A DNA stretch of 64,000 nt from CAWDPQ01 sp963804245 (GCA_963804245.1 CAWDPQ010000009.1:806001-870000); one strand, 5' to 3'; positions 53,329-63,192 are shown, counted from the first letter of the stretch. Notes: generated by a model not told the origin, from the sequence alone. Made by a program: numbers and translations.

Positions 53329-54869
53329 ACAGCCGTCACCACCGCGCTCGGCGCACCCACCGCCTCAGCCATGCTTTCTTCCTCATCATCGTCGGGCTCA
53401 CGCTCGCGGTGACATGGTGGGCGGCGCGCCGGACGCGTTCGACGCGCGAGTTCTATGCCGCGGGACGATCGGTGAGCGCGTTCCAGAACGGGCTCGCGCT
53501 CGCCGGCGATTACATGAGCGCCGCATCGTTCCTCGGCATCGCCGGCCTGGTGGCGCTGCGCGGCTACGACGGAATGATCTACGCGACCGGATGGCTGGTC
53601 GGATGGCCGGCACTCATGTTCTTGATCGCGGAGCCGGTTCGCAATCTCGGCAAGTTCACGTTCGCCGACGTCGTGGCGTTCAGGCTGCGTCAGGTGCCGG
53701 TGCGGATCGCGGCGGCGTTCGGCGGCATCCTGACTGTGCTCTTCTACACCATCGCGCAGATGGTCGGCGCCGGGAACCTGATCCGTTTGCTGTTTGGTAT
53801 CGGCTATGAATGGGCGGTTACGGCAGTGGGCGCCGTGATGCTCGCGTACGTGCTCTTCGGCGGCATGATCGCGACGACCTGGGTGCAGATCATCAAGGCG
53901 GTGCTGCTGCTGTTCGGCGTGACGCTGCTGACTGGGCTGGTGCTGGCGCGGTTCGATTTCTCGCCGGCGCAGGTCTACACCGCGGTGGCCGAGCGCTACG
54001 GGCAGGCGCGCTCGAGCCCGGCGGCCTGGTGAGCGATCCGGTGGACGCGGTATCGCTCGGGATGGCGTTGATGCTCGGCCTGCTCGGCCTGCCGCACATT
54101 CTGATGCGCTTCTATACCGTGCCCGACGCGCGCGCCGCACGCGCGTCGGTGCTCTACGCCACGGGATTCATCGGCTATTTCTATCTGATCATTCCGATCG
54201 TCGGCTTTGGCGCGTCGGCGCTGGTGGGGCGGGAGGTGATCGCGCGCGTCGACCCGGGCGGCAACATGGCGGCGCCCCTGGTGGCGGAGCTGCTCGGCGG
54301 CACTCCGTTTCTGGGCTTCATCGCCGCGGTGGCGTTCGCGACGATCCTCGCCGTCGTGGCCGGCCTGACGCTCGCCGGCGCCAGCGCGCTCTCGCACGAC
54401 ATCTTCGTGCACGTGATTCGCGGCGGCCACGCCAGCGAGGCCGAACAGGTCAGGGTCGCCAGATCGCGACGGTGGTCTTCGGTGTCATCGCGGTGCTGCT
54501 CGGCATCGTGTTCAAGGGACAGAACGTTGCCTTCATGGTCGGCCTGGCATTCGCGATCGCGTGCAGCGCGAACTTTCCACCGCTGCTGCTGTCGATTGCT
54601 GGCGCCGCTTCAACACTGCCGGGGCCGTCGCCGGCATCTTACACGGGCGCGCTGTTCTCCGTGCTGCTGATCCTGCTCAGCCCCACGGTGTGGGTGGATC
54701 TGTTCCACTATCCAGCGCCATCGTCCCGCTTCGAAACCCGGCAATCATCTCGATGCCGGCGGCATTCGCCGTTGCTATCGTCGTTTCGTTGATGACGCGT
54801 GAGCCGGAAGCGGAGGCGCGATTCGACGATGAGAAGTTGAGGACGTATCTGGGGGTGGGGGCGGAGTAG
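53325..54869 (+). pseudogene. ActP-like cation/solute symporter (SSS family), frameshifted
   Basis: A sodium:solute symporter of about 510 residues spread over several frames. Recognisable pieces: R-S-T-R-E-F-Y-A-A-G-R-S-V-S-A-F-Q-N-G, L-A-G-D-Y-M-S-A-A-S-F-L-G-I-A-G, G-W-P-A-L-M-F-L-I-A-E-P-V-R-N-L-G, G-L-P-H-I-L-M-R-F-Y-T-V-P-D-A, A-G-A-S-A-L-S-H-D-I and the final S-M-P-A-A-F-A-V-A-I-V-V-S-L. ActP members import acetate or other short carboxylates. At least five single-base shifts; sequence quality otherwise looks native. Pairs with DUF485 upstream. Confidence 0.8.
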
Positions 54870-54893
54870 CTTGTCGGGAACTCGGTCGAATGC

Positions 54894-55241
54894 TTACTCC
54901 AGCGCGGTTCCATTCCATCGGCCGAGGTTGGTTCGCGTGCTCGCGTCGACGATCGTCAATGTGCGGTCGCCGCCGTGCGCTATGCACCAGGCCGCGATCG
55001 CGTCGGCGGCGCGCTGTTGTTCGCTCGCGCTGAGCTCGCGCCACCGGCCGGCATCGACAAAGGCTGTGCCCAGCCCGCAGCTGCGACGTATCAGGATCTC
55101 GCGGTCGTTGAGACGGCGCATCACGCGCTCCCGGCGGCCCTCGACGGTCAGACGCGACGACAGCCGATCGCCGTAGCGGTAGACGAACGCCGTTCCGGCA
55201 AGGATCAACAACACGGCGGCGATGATGATCGGTCGGCGCAT
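54894..55241 (-). CDS. Small membrane-anchored protein, unknown function
   Basis: A 115-residue protein with one N-terminal hydrophobic helix (I-I-I-A-A-V-L-L-I-L-A-G-T-A-F-V-Y) and a soluble domain with two cysteines (I-R-R-S-C-G-L-G-T and A-A-W-C-I-A-H-G-G) that could form a disulfide outside the membrane. No family recognised. Convergent with the symporter gene; divergent from the DUF2911 gene. Confidence 0.6.
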   Translation of the reverse strand: MRRPIIIAAVLLILAGTAFVYRYGDRLSSRLTVEGRRERVMRRLNDREILIRRSCGLGTAFVDAGRWRELSASEQQRAADAIAAWCIAHGGDRTLTIVDASTRTNLGRWNGTALE

Positions 55242-55328
55242 GGGTAAACTAAAAGTTTACGCGAGCGTTTGTTAGGATGAAAAGGGTGGTCAGATTTGCA
55301 CAGTGACAAAATTTGTCCAGGAGGCAGA

Positions 55329-55865
55329 ATGCAGCGATACGTTCTCACCGGCGCCCTCGTCGCGGTCATGACCGCAGGCGCAGAGGCACAGAAGACCACG
55401 GCCGTCCATGCCGGGAAGGGCGGCAGCCCGCACGTCCGCACGGATTGGATGGTCGATGGCGCAGCCGTATCAATCGAGTATGGCCGTCCCTTCCTGAAAG
55501 GCAGAACGATCGGTTCGGTTGCACCGAACGGCAAAGTGTGGCGAGCAGGGGCCGATGAAGCGACGACTCTGAAAACGGATAAACCGCTGAAGTTTGGAAC
55601 GTTGGCGGTCCCGGCCGGGACCTACACACTTTTTGCGGTCCCGGGTGAGCAGGAATGGCAGCTGGTGATCAGCAAGCAGACGGGGCAGTGGGGCACCGTG
55701 TACTCGCAGGATCAGGATCTCGGCAGAGTACCGATGAAGGTCGGCAAGTCCAGCAGCGCAGCCGAACAGCTGACCTGGGCGATTGATGACACGGCGGCTG
55801 GCGCGACGCTGCGCCTCGAGTGGGGAACCACCAGTGTGGCGGCCCAGTTCAGCGTGGGATCGTAG
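55329..55865 (+). CDS. DUF2911 exported protein
   Basis: A 178-residue protein with a signal peptide (M-Q-R-Y-V-L-T-G-A-L-V-A-V-M-T-A-G-A) and the DUF2911 hallmarks: I-E-Y-G-R-P-F-L-K-G-R-T-I, V-W-R-A-G-A-D-E-A-T-T-L, V-P-A-G-T-Y-T-L-F-A-V-P and W-Q-L-V-I-S-K-Q-T-G-Q-W-G. No activity has been assigned to the family. AGGAGG lies about eight bases before the ATG, one of the strongest ribosome-binding sites in the window. Confidence 0.9.
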   Translation: MQRYVLTGALVAVMTAGAEAQKTTAVHAGKGGSPHVRTDWMVDGAAVSIEYGRPFLKGRTIGSVAPNGKVWRAGADEATTLKTDKPLKFGTLAVPAGTYTLFAVPGEQEWQLVISKQTGQWGTVYSQDQDLGRVPMKVGKSSSAAEQLTWAIDDTAAGATLRLEWGTTSVAAQFSVGS

Positions 55866-55908
55866 GGCTGGGGACTTTCGACGGAAGTAGACGGACTCTA
55901 AGGCCGTT

Positions 55909-56880
55909 TCAGGGAAGGTGACGGACCGCCCACTCCATCAGGTCGTGGAGTGGGCGGGTGCCCGTCGCCGTCCAACCCGCAACGACCACGGCCCCCAGAC
56001 CGATTGCAACGGACGCCAGTCTGTTGCGCCCTGTCAGCGGTAATGCCGGCGTCAACAGCCGCCGCACACGACTTTCGAGATTGTCCCCGTCATAGAGAGC
56101 GAGCGCCGGCATCCAGGCGGGCGGCGGGCTCGTCGCCATTCGACCGACGCGTACGAGCGCGCCAGCGAGGGCAATCCTGGCCTCCGGATCCGATCGCACC
56201 GCCTCGTCGTCGGCGGCTTCCTCAACCGCTTGCTGCCAGTCCCGGGTGATTCCGGCGCCGCGTCTGAACAGCGCGAACGGATCGGGCAACGCCAGCAGAC
56301 ACGCGCGGCAAAGATTGTCGCGGTGCCGCGCGTGCGCCTCCTCGTGGCGCACGACCATCGCAAGCTCGTCGGCAGTGCAGTCGTCGAGAATGCAGGAAGA
56401 CAGAATCAACCGCGGCCGCAGCACGCCGGAGACAGCCGCAACTGGAAAGCTCGCGACGATTCGCCAGGCCGGCAGAGGAAAGCCGGGAAGATCCATTCGT
56501 TGTCCGCAACGGGCGAGCAGACGATGACATCGATACGTTCGGCGTGCCGCGTGGATGACTTGCAGCAGAGCCGCTGTCATCAGGATCAGCGCGAGCGTGG
56601 CGAGGATCAGCAACACGACTCCGGCCGCTTCGGTCGTCTCAGCGGGTTCGTGCCGCACGAACGTCAACAGCATCGCTGAAGCCGCAACAATCCCTGCGAC
56701 GGTGGGCGCCAATCGGAGACCCAGCAACAGTCGTGCACGCTCGCGCGCCGATGCGCGAGGGAACCGTTTGAGCAGGACTCTATGCGCGCAGGCCGCGACG
56801 GGGGTTCCCAGGGCGATGCCCACCGATAACGCGGCCAGGCAAACCACAATCAGGAGCTGCTGATAGTTGGAGAGGAGCAC
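55909..56880 (-). CDS. M56-family membrane metallopeptidase (BlaR1-like)
   Basis: A 323-residue membrane protein with four or five helices and the zinc motif H-E-E-A-H in V-V-R-H-E-E-A-H-A-R-H-R-D-N-L, plus E-E-A-A-D-D-E-A-V downstream, as in BlaR1/MecR1 peptidases. It lacks the extracellular penicillin-sensor domain of BlaR1. Such proteins usually cleave a partner BlaI-type repressor encoded directly upstream; no BlaI-like gene is present here, only a doubtful small frame at 56946-57173. Confidence 0.85.
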   Translation of the reverse strand: MLLSNYQQLLIVVCLAALSVGIALGTPVAACAHRVLLKRFPRASARERARLLLGLRLAPTVAGIVAASAMLLTFVRHEPAETTEAAGVVLLILATLALILMTAALLQVIHAARRTYRCHRLLARCGQRMDLPGFPLPAWRIVASFPVAAVSGVLRPRLILSSCILDDCTADELAMVVRHEEAHARHRDNLCRACLLALPDPFALFRRGAGITRDWQQAVEEAADDEAVRSDPEARIALAGALVRVGRMATSPPPAWMPALALYDGDNLESRVRRLLTPALPLTGRNRLASVAIGLGAVVVAGWTATGTRPLHDLMEWAVRHLP

Positions 56881-56945
56881 GGGCGTCGGCTTATCCTACA
56901 CCCGGGCGACAGCCATGCGGCTCCATCCGCATGCCCGGGTTTGCG

Positions 56946-57173
56946 TCAGGGCTGCGGACGGGACGCGCGCGCCAGCTGCGGACGTTCGGCGCCGACAGCC
57001 CCATTTTCTCGTCCGGTGCGCCGTCCAACAGCCACTCGCACCATATTCAGGCAACGGGCGATCTCTTGCGTGACGCCGCGCGGTGTCCCGCCTGCGCTGG
57101 CGTGTAGCCGTGCGGCGCAGATGACCAGGGGAATGAAAATCAGAATGGTTTGACCGAGCCGCCGAGTTGTCAC
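56946..57173 (-). CDS. Doubtful small exported protein
   Basis: A GTG-started frame of 75 codons with a signal-like start (T-I-L-I-F-I-P-L-V-I-C-A-A-R-L) and an Arg-rich tail. It fills most of a 440-base gap upstream of the M56 gene. No family recognised and no clear ribosome-binding site; the tail looks like random GC-rich translation. It is the only plausible frame in the gap. Confidence 0.25.
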   Translation of the reverse strand: MTTRRLGQTILIFIPLVICAARLHASAGGTPRGVTQEIARCLNMVRVAVGRRTGRENGAVGAERPQLARASRPQP

Positions 57174-57318
57174 GCCACCACATGGGGCAAAGTCGATTCC
57201 AGGTTTTTTTGCCCTGAAATGCGAATTTCGTGTCTACGCGGTTACAAATCCGACCACACACGCACAGTTCTGGCCGGCGTGTCGCACGCAGGATTCGGTG
57301 GGTGAGGGTTCGGCGCGC

Positions 57319-59430
57319 TCAGCTTGCCGAGGCTGGCGAGACGCTCAGTTTGCCGAGGCTGGCGACGGCGGCGACGAGAGAGTCCGCGTCAATCGGCTTG
57401 GCCAGGTGCAGCTGGAAGCCGGCGTCGAGTGCCAGCTGTCGATCTTCGTCGCGCGCCAACGCCGTCAGCGCAGCCGCCGGGATCGCGGCGGCGTCAGCCT
57501 TCAGAGCGCGGAGCCGCCGGATCAGGGCGTAGCCGTCTTCGCCCGGCATGGCGATATCCGCAAGCAGCACGTCGATGTGCTCACGCTGCAGGACCTCGAA
57601 GGCCTGCGACGCCGAAGCGGCAGTCCGGACCACGGCCTGACAACTTTCGAGGCTCGCCGCCACCACCTCCCGGGTCTCCGTATCGTCGTCGACGACGAGA
57701 ACCGAGAGGCCTTGCAGGGAGGCTTTGGATGCGCCTTGAATGGACAGTTCCGTGCCGAGACCAGCGGTCTGGTCCATGGACACCGCGACGATCGGCAGCC
57801 GGACGGTAAACGTGGCGCCGCGTCCCTCACCACCGCTTTCGACGCCAACATTCCCGCCGTGCGCCTCGACGAGGTGCTTGACGATGGACAGACCGAGTCC
57901 GAGACCGCCATACGGCCGCGTCGTCGACGCATCCGCCTGCAGGAAGGGCTCGAAGACCCACGGCAGGAACTCCTCGGGGATTCCGGCGCCGGTGTCGGTG
58001 ACGACCATTTCCGCGGTGTTGTTGCTGCGGCGCAGGCGAACGAGCACCGTGCCGCCCTCCGGGGTGAACTTGACGGCGTTGGAGAGCAGGTTCCAGGCGA
58101 TTTGCTGAAGCCGTGACGGGATCACCGAAGATGCTGCCGAGCGCCGAGTCCGCCTCGATCTTGATGCAGACTCCCTTGGCGTCGGCGGCTGTTTGTACGA
58201 CGTCGATGCGCTCCGCGGACCACCTGTTCGAGCTCCACCGCGCTGCGCTCGAGCCGCAACTTGCCCGATCGGATGCGGGCGACGTCGAGCAGTTCGTCGA
58301 TGAGGCGCGCCTGGCGCTTGGCGTTTCCGTAGATCGATTCGCTGGCGCGCTCGCGGCCGTCGGTTTCGAGCCGGCCGCTGCGCAGCATGTCGGCCCAGCC
58401 GAGGATGGCGTTGAGCGGTGTGCGCAGCTCGTGCGACACCATGGCGAGGAACTGGTCCTTCAACCGGCTCGCTTCCTCCGCGCTCGCCCGCGCCGAACGT
58501 TCGCGCTGCGAGCAGCTGCTTGCGCATCTCTTCGAGACGCGTGAGCTCTGACACCGTCGAGGCGAGCCGTTCCTTTTCCTGCGCCAGCGCATGCTCGGCG
58601 TGCCGCGCCAGCATCAGCGCCTCAATCGTTTCCTTGTGCAGCCGCTGCGTCTCAGCCGTGTGCCGCTTCTGATCTTCGAGCCGGCCGACGAAGACCTGAT
58701 AGGTCCGATACGTGAGGTAGACGGGAGCGAGCATCAGAGCCGCCTTCCAGTGCTCGAGCCTGGCAATGACTACGGCCGCGGCGGCGCCCGCCGTGCCCGC
58801 AACCATGAAGCTCGCTCCACTCCACAGGAAATCGTCGCGCCACACCTTCCACCACGACCGCTCGGAGGTGGAGGCGATGGCTCCAGCGATGAGACCGGTG
58901 TTGACGACGAAGTAGGTGGCAATGGTTGCGACCAGCGGTCTGGCCAGCTGCGCAAATTCGGAGGGCGCCAGCACACCGCCGAACCACACGTAAGCGATCC
59001 CTGTTGCGCCCATCGTGATGGCTTCGGCCGACATGCTGAATACGGTGCGATACGCGGGATACGGCCGCTTGACCCTGACCGTGCACTGCAGCCAGGCCCC
59101 CGCTACGGCGACCACCATCGCCGCCTCGGGACCGAGAAGCAGGAGCGTCATCAGATCGGCGGCGTACGACACCGACAGCGTCGAGCCGCTCGCGAGCGGG
59201 ATGGGAAGGTTGACCTTCCACATCGAGGTCAGGCAGCCGGCGACGAAGAGCGTGAGGAAAAGGAGCGGTTGGGGAAACGATCGCGGAACGAATTCGGTGA
59301 ACGCCCAGATGCCGGCGACGATGACGAGCGTGACGTACAGCTGCGAGACGCGCGGCAGATTACGCCAGGACAGACCATGGCCCGCGACGTATCCCTTGCC
59401 CTTGATCGCTACCTCAGGCTCGCTGGACAT
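57319..59430 (-). CDS. Hybrid sensor histidine kinase with receiver (compensating frameshifts)
   Basis: About 700 residues. Residues ~20-240 form a seven- or eight-helix membrane sensor (no named family). A coiled coil follows (T-V-S-E-L-T-R-L-E-E-M-R-K-Q-L). The HisKA domain is read in another frame between ~58510 and ~58130, with the phosphoacceptor in M-V-S-H-E-L-R-T-P-L-N. The original frame returns for the ATPase: N-L-L-S-N-A-V-K-F-T-P-E-G, D-T-G-A-G-I-P, G-G-L-G-L-G-L-S-I-V. The C-terminus is a receiver (V-V-D-D-D-T, V-L-L-A-D-I-A-M-P-G-E-D, A-K-P-I). Two cancelling shifts suggest sequencing indels. Confidence 0.82.
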   Translation of the reverse strand: MSSEPEVAIKGKGYVAGHGLSWRNLPRVSQLYVTLVIVAGIWAFTEFVPRSFPQPLLFLTLFVAGCLTSMWKVNLPIPLASGSTLSVSYAADLMTLLLLGPEAAMVVAVAGAWLQCTVRVKRPYPAYRTVFSMSAEAITMGATGIAYVWFGGVLAPSEFAQLARPLVATIATYFVVNTGLIAGAIASTSERSWWKVWRDDFLWSGASFMVAGTAGAAAAVVIARLEHWKAALMLAPVYLTYRTYQVFVGRLEDQKRHTAETQRLHKETIEALMLARHAEHALAQEKERLASTVSELTRLEEMRKQLLAARTFGAGERGGSEPVEGPVPRHGVARAAHTAQRHPRLGRHAAQRPARNRRPRARQRIDLRKRQAPGAPHRRTARRRPHPIGQVAARAQRGGARTGGPRSASTSYKQPPTPRESASRSRRTRRSAASSVIPSRLQQIAWNLLSNAVKFTPEGGTVLVRLRRSNNTAEMVVTDTGAGIPEEFLPWVFEPFLQADASTTRPYGGLGLGLSIVKHLVEAHGGNVGVESGGEGRGATFTVRLPIVAVSMDQTAGLGTELSIQGASKASLQGLSVLVVDDDTETREVVAASLESCQAVVRTAASASQAFEVLQREHIDVLLADIAMPGEDGYALIRRLRALKADAAAIPAAALTALARDEDRQLALDAGFQLHLAKPIDADSLVAAVASLGKLSVSPASAS

Positions 59431-59434
59431 GCGT

Positions 59435-61285
59435 TTAGTGCTTGGGCCAGATCACCGGCACACAGCTCGCGCTAGTGCAGCTCGTTCCCCACACCACGGT
59501 ATCGCCCTCCTCGATTGTGCCCCACACCACCGTGTCGGCTTCGTCGGCGGTTCCCCAGACGACCGTATCGCCTCTCGCTGGTGCCCCAAACGACAGTGTC
59601 ACCTTCCGACGCCGCAAGTATGCCACTGACCGTCCAGGGGATGGAGCAGTCTTGACCGCCGCAGATCGATCCCCAGACGACGTTCCGGATCTTACTGGTG
59701 GATAGTGACCAGCGTCCGCTGGCGTACTCACATCCGCTCGTGATGCAGAGAGCTCCCCAATCGACGGTGCTGCCGCTGCTCGTCGTTGGCGCGCCCCAGG
59801 TGACGCTCGCCTGCCCAAGCGTTTGCGTCGGGCATCAATCTGCCGCCTTTGACGGCGAGATTGCCCCAGATCAATTGTTTGGTCCACCCTGAGGTGGAAG
59901 GATACGTCGACGAAGGCTGCGCGAAATATCGCGCCATCACCACAGCGCCGGCCGCATTCAGGAAGCCGGCACCCTGCGTCAGGCGATCGTACTGAGTGCT
60001 CGTTGTGGCGGTGTATTGCAGGATAGCCTTCACCGCGTTCGGCGTCAGCGATGGATTCGCCTGCAGCATCAGCGCGACGGTCCCCGACACGACCGGCGAC
60101 GACATGCTCGTTCCGCTCAGGCTCAAGTAAGGAAGGTATGAGGTTTGGACGGTACCTGCGAGCAGGTATGGACCGCCCGCTGAATACAGCTGGCTGCCTG
60201 GGTTCGCCAGGGATTCGATGCCGACGCCGGGCGCGACGATATCCGGCTTCGCGGCGAAGTCGACAGCGGCCGGCCCGCGGGCGCTGAAGGCCGCAATCGT
60301 GTCGTCGGCGCGGTCGGCGGTGCCCATGTGGCTGGATGCGCCAACCGTCACGACCCACGGTGCGTTGCCCGGCGCCGTTACGCCGGCATAACTGCTGCCC
60401 CCCCGCGCGTTCTGCCCGTTATTGCCGGCGGCAGTGACGACAACGATCCCGGCATTGACCGCGCGCTGCGCGGCAAGGGTCAACGGATCTGTGTTGTACA
60501 GACTCGTAGACACCCGTCGCGACCGACAGATTGATGACGCCGATGTTCAGCTCGGCGCGATGCTCGACGGCATAGTCCAGCGCCGCAATTACATCGCTGA
60601 TGGTGCCTTTGCCCGAGCCGTCCAGAACCTTCAGCACGACGAGGCGGGCGGCCGGAGCGATACCCGCTCGCGCGCCGCCGGAATCGAAGCCATTGCCGGC
60701 AATGATCCCGGCAACGTGGGTGCCGTGGCCGTAGTCGTCGTAGGCCTTCTTCTGACCCTTGACGAAATCCACGAAGCGAACTACGCGCGACGCGCCGTTG
60801 GGATCTTTGAGGTCGTCGTGTGAGGCGCCGGCCCCGGAATCGATGATCGCGACGCCTACGCCAGATCCGTCGTAGCCAAAGTCATGACGCGCCGTGCTGG
60901 CTCCCACGGTCGCCCCGGTCACCTCGTTTGCGCCCATCACCGGTCGATCGAGCGAGATGCGTTCGACGGCCTTGCTCACGGCCAGCTTCTGGAGGGTCTT
61001 GTTGTCGACAACCGCGACTTGACCTTCGATGATCGGCAGTCTGCGGCGCGCTGCGCCGCCCGATTCCTCGATTGTCTGTACCGAGGCCGTGAAGGATGTA
61101 CCGTCGACGAAACGTACGATGACAGCCGAGGAGCCCTTTTTATCGGACAACACTCGCTGCTGGAGAACCGGATCGAGCTTGGACAACCAAGGTGCGGAGG
61201 CGTCCAATGAACCGAACACTGGGGTCAGCGCTGCCGCGGCCAGCAGCGTAGCGAATAGCCGTAAGAACCTCGCCCCTCCCTGCAT
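59435..61285 (-). CDS. Secreted subtilisin-like S8 protease with C-terminal V-x-W-G repeats (frameshifted)
   Basis: About 615 residues in several frames. Signal peptide, then an inhibitor-I9-like propeptide (S-S-A-V-I-V-R-F-V-D-G-T-S). The catalytic triad is complete: Asp in V-A-I-I-D-S-G-A-G, His in Y-G-H-G-T-H-V-A-G-I-I-A-G, Ser in S-G-T-S-M-S-S-P-V-V-S-G. Shifts occur near 60515, 59820 and 59590. After the protease come at least seven W-G units (S-V-T-W-G-A, T-V-D-W-G-A, N-V-V-W-G-S, then D-T-V-V-W-G-T four times). ATG 61285 sits seven bases after AGAGGA; ATG 61291 is the alternative. Confidence 0.85.
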
Positions 61286-61291
61286 CGACAT

Positions 61292-61778
61292 TCCTCTCGA
61301 AGATGAACTAACTATCGGCAGATACCCAGTCCCACCAACAGACTTGAGCGCGCACGCAGGGGACGCGTACGCATCTCACGCAGGAAAAAACTTACGGAAG
61401 ACCTCTGACGGAAGACCTCGCGGCGCACAAGTCTCGTCTCGCCTGCTCAGAGCGCAGATGCTCGGATCGTTGTTAGATGAAAGAAGGTTTATTGCTGGCG
61501 CCTCGATTCGCGCGCAGCACGGTCACCATGATGGACGAACTCAGCGTTTGTACCAAGCTCAGCCGGACAAAAAAACGACGGCGAAATTTGTAACTGGCGA
61601 AATTGCTAAACGAAACGAGCAGAACGAGTAATCGCTTCCCCTGCGGCGCCAAAAAAAATGGGGAAGCGCGCAAGGAGGCCGACGGCGAACGCTTACTTTC
61701 TAATACAAAGTCCGTGACGCGAACGTTGTCGCTGGGTGTCGAGACGATGCGAGGACAAGAACGGTTCCGCTGAACGGT
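61292..61778. other. Intergenic region, no gene supported
   Basis: About 490 bases upstream of the protease gene. Short open frames here have no family resemblance or ribosome-binding site. It includes an A/T-rich stretch (61560-61670) unlike the surroundings. Confidence 0.5.
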
Positions 61779-61910
61779 GAAGCGCGGCGAAGCCGAGTGG
61801 AACGAGCCTGCCTGGACGAAGCGCGGCGAAGCCGAGCGGAACGGCCTGCCGAGACGAAGCGCGGCGACGCCGAGCGGAACAGCCTGCCGAGACGAATCGC
61901 TGCGACGTAT
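61779..61910. repeat. Tandem repeat, 38-39 bp unit
   Basis: Three full units at 61779-61817 (39 bases), 61818-61855 and 61856-61893 (38 bases each), and a partial fourth to about 61910. The unit starts GAAGCGCGGCGAAGCCGAGC. Units 2 and 3 differ by about two bases. Not obviously coding. Confidence 0.9.
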
Positions 61911-61927
61911 GCGGCCAACTGCAAGCT

Positions 61928-61952
61928 GACAGGGACAATCTCGGGGACAGTC
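61928..61952 (+). repeat. Dispersed repeat, family 3
   Basis: GACAGGGACAATCTCGGGGA followed by CAGTC. Nearly identical to 63105-63129; a third partial word (TTTCTGGGGACAG) is at 63067-63079. It sits just after the tandem repeat. Confidence 0.75.
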
Positions 61953-62141
61953 ACGGGCGCTGGCCGATACGGCCCGCGGTTCCTACTGGTGGACCTCGCG
62001 GCGCGCGCCCCTCACAACGCTCATCATTTCTCAGCCTTCGCTCACGTCGTGGGTTGTGCAGCGCCGCTATTCTGCGGGCTCACACTGAACGAACATGGCG
62101 TTACTGTTTCGACCTTCGTCGAAAACTGGAGCAGCTCACGA

Positions 62142-62534
62142 ATGACTTTCCACAAACGGATGACTGTCGGCCTCGTTGCCTGCTGCTTCGCAGCCGCGAG
62201 CGTGGGATGCACGAGTATGAAGACAATCCATCCCAAGACAATCCATCCCTATAGCGACCCCGCGGCACCGACGTTCGGCAGACTTAAGGCAGGCGATACG
62301 GTAGTTCTGCAGACGCGTGACGGACGACGCGAGCGATTCGTTGTGCAAAGGGTCGATGGCGACGCCATCGTCTCGCCATCGGGCAAGCGATACACGCGAG
62401 GCGATATTGAGCGACTGCAGCGACGGTCGTTCAGCGGAACGAAGACCGCATTTTTGATCGGCGGAGCCGTCTCTGCCGCGTTCGTTGCGTATGCCATGGC
62501 TGTCGCCTCGGCGCTAAGTACACTCGGCGGCTAG
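62142..62534 (+). CDS. Small lipoprotein with YcfJ/PRC-like beta domain, unknown function
   Basis: A 130-residue protein. The ATG at 62142 precedes a lipoprotein signal (M-T-V-G-L-V-A-C-C-F-A-A-A-S-V-G-C) with the probable acylated Cys23. The mature part has a small beta-rich segment (L-K-A-G-D-T-V-V-L-Q-T-R-D-G-R-R, I-V-S-P-S-G-K-R-Y) and a C-terminal hydrophobic, Gly/Ala-rich helix. The frame is open further upstream, but that part translates the tandem and family-3 repeats. A short direct duplication (K-T-I-H-P-K-T-I-H-P) follows the signal. Confidence 0.7.
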   Translation: MTFHKRMTVGLVACCFAAASVGCTSMKTIHPKTIHPYSDPAAPTFGRLKAGDTVVLQTRDGRRERFVVQRVDGDAIVSPSGKRYTRGDIERLQRRSFSGTKTAFLIGGAVSAAFVAYAMAVASALSTLGG

Positions 62535-62711
62535 GCTGATCCCGAACGTCGGCACTCCGCGCCGGTTGCCGCCGATTCCTCTTTCCTGCGGAGCTGCTCG
62601 GGGAGGCAGCATTGCGCAAAGCGCGACGGACCAAAGGCGGATAGACGGAGAATCGCCGCAGCCAGGCTTGCTTACAGCCTGCACACGGACGAGAATTCGC
62701 GGCAGAACCCC

Positions 62712-63044
62712 GTGTACCTATGGGATGCGATCGTCGACTGTTTGACCCACGGAATTGCGTTGGGAACCGCACCCCCTCGCGCGAGTGTCTGTCGCAGCCT
62801 TTCAAAGTGGAAGGGGTCGTTGATCGAACAGATTCAGGCGATAGAGGCTACCCGTTCCGCGCACCCTCGGTTGGGCGTCCGACTCAAGAACATGCTCGCC
62901 TTCCTTGGGGAACAGTGCGCCGCAATCACACGAGCCGAAGGTTCGGTGCTGACCATCATGAAGGGGTGGGACTTCCTGGCGCATGTCGGTGGCAAGTTCT
63001 GGCCACGGGTTAAGGATCTCAAGCGCAAGAACCGGCAAGGCTGA
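62712..63044 (+). CDS. Possible small hypothetical protein
   Basis: A 110-codon frame without recognised domains. The C-terminal two thirds (S-L-I-E-Q-I-Q-A-I-E-A-T-R-S, R-L-K-N-M-L-A-F-L-G-E-Q) look helical and could be real; the first ~30 residues and the start are doubtful. It lies in a 650-base gap between the lipoprotein and the tRNA, among dispersed repeats. An antisense frame over the same bases is less protein-like. Confidence 0.35.
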   Translation: MYLWDAIVDCLTHGIALGTAPPRASVCRSLSKWKGSLIEQIQAIEATRSAHPRLGVRLKNMLAFLGEQCAAITRAEGSVLTIMKGWDFLAHVGGKFWPRVKDLKRKNRQG

Positions 63045-63104
63045 CCTCACGACCGCCCGGAATCAGTTTCTGGGGACAGGCGGTTGTAGGTACGCTCATG
63101 ACGC

Positions 63105-63129
63105 GACAGGGACAATTTCTGGGACAGTC
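63105..63129 (+). repeat. Dispersed repeat, family 3, second copy
   Basis: GACAGGGACAATTTCTGGGA followed by CAGTC; matches 61928-61952 with three differences. A related half word lies at 63067-63079. No transposase frame was found nearby. Confidence 0.75.
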
Positions 63130-63192
63130 GATGGTGCCGGCAAGGTGGCCGGCTTCTGACGCGGCAAATCTCGCTGAAATTTCCTAGCAATT

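Noticed and set aside
59442..59705. Plus-strand repeat frame with P-H/Q-T-T-V-S units
   Set aside because: Antisense reading of the V-x-W-G repeat DNA of the subtilisin tail.
61779..61910. Possible CRISPR array
   Set aside because: The units are adjacent with no unique spacers and no cas genes are present; it is a plain tandem repeat.
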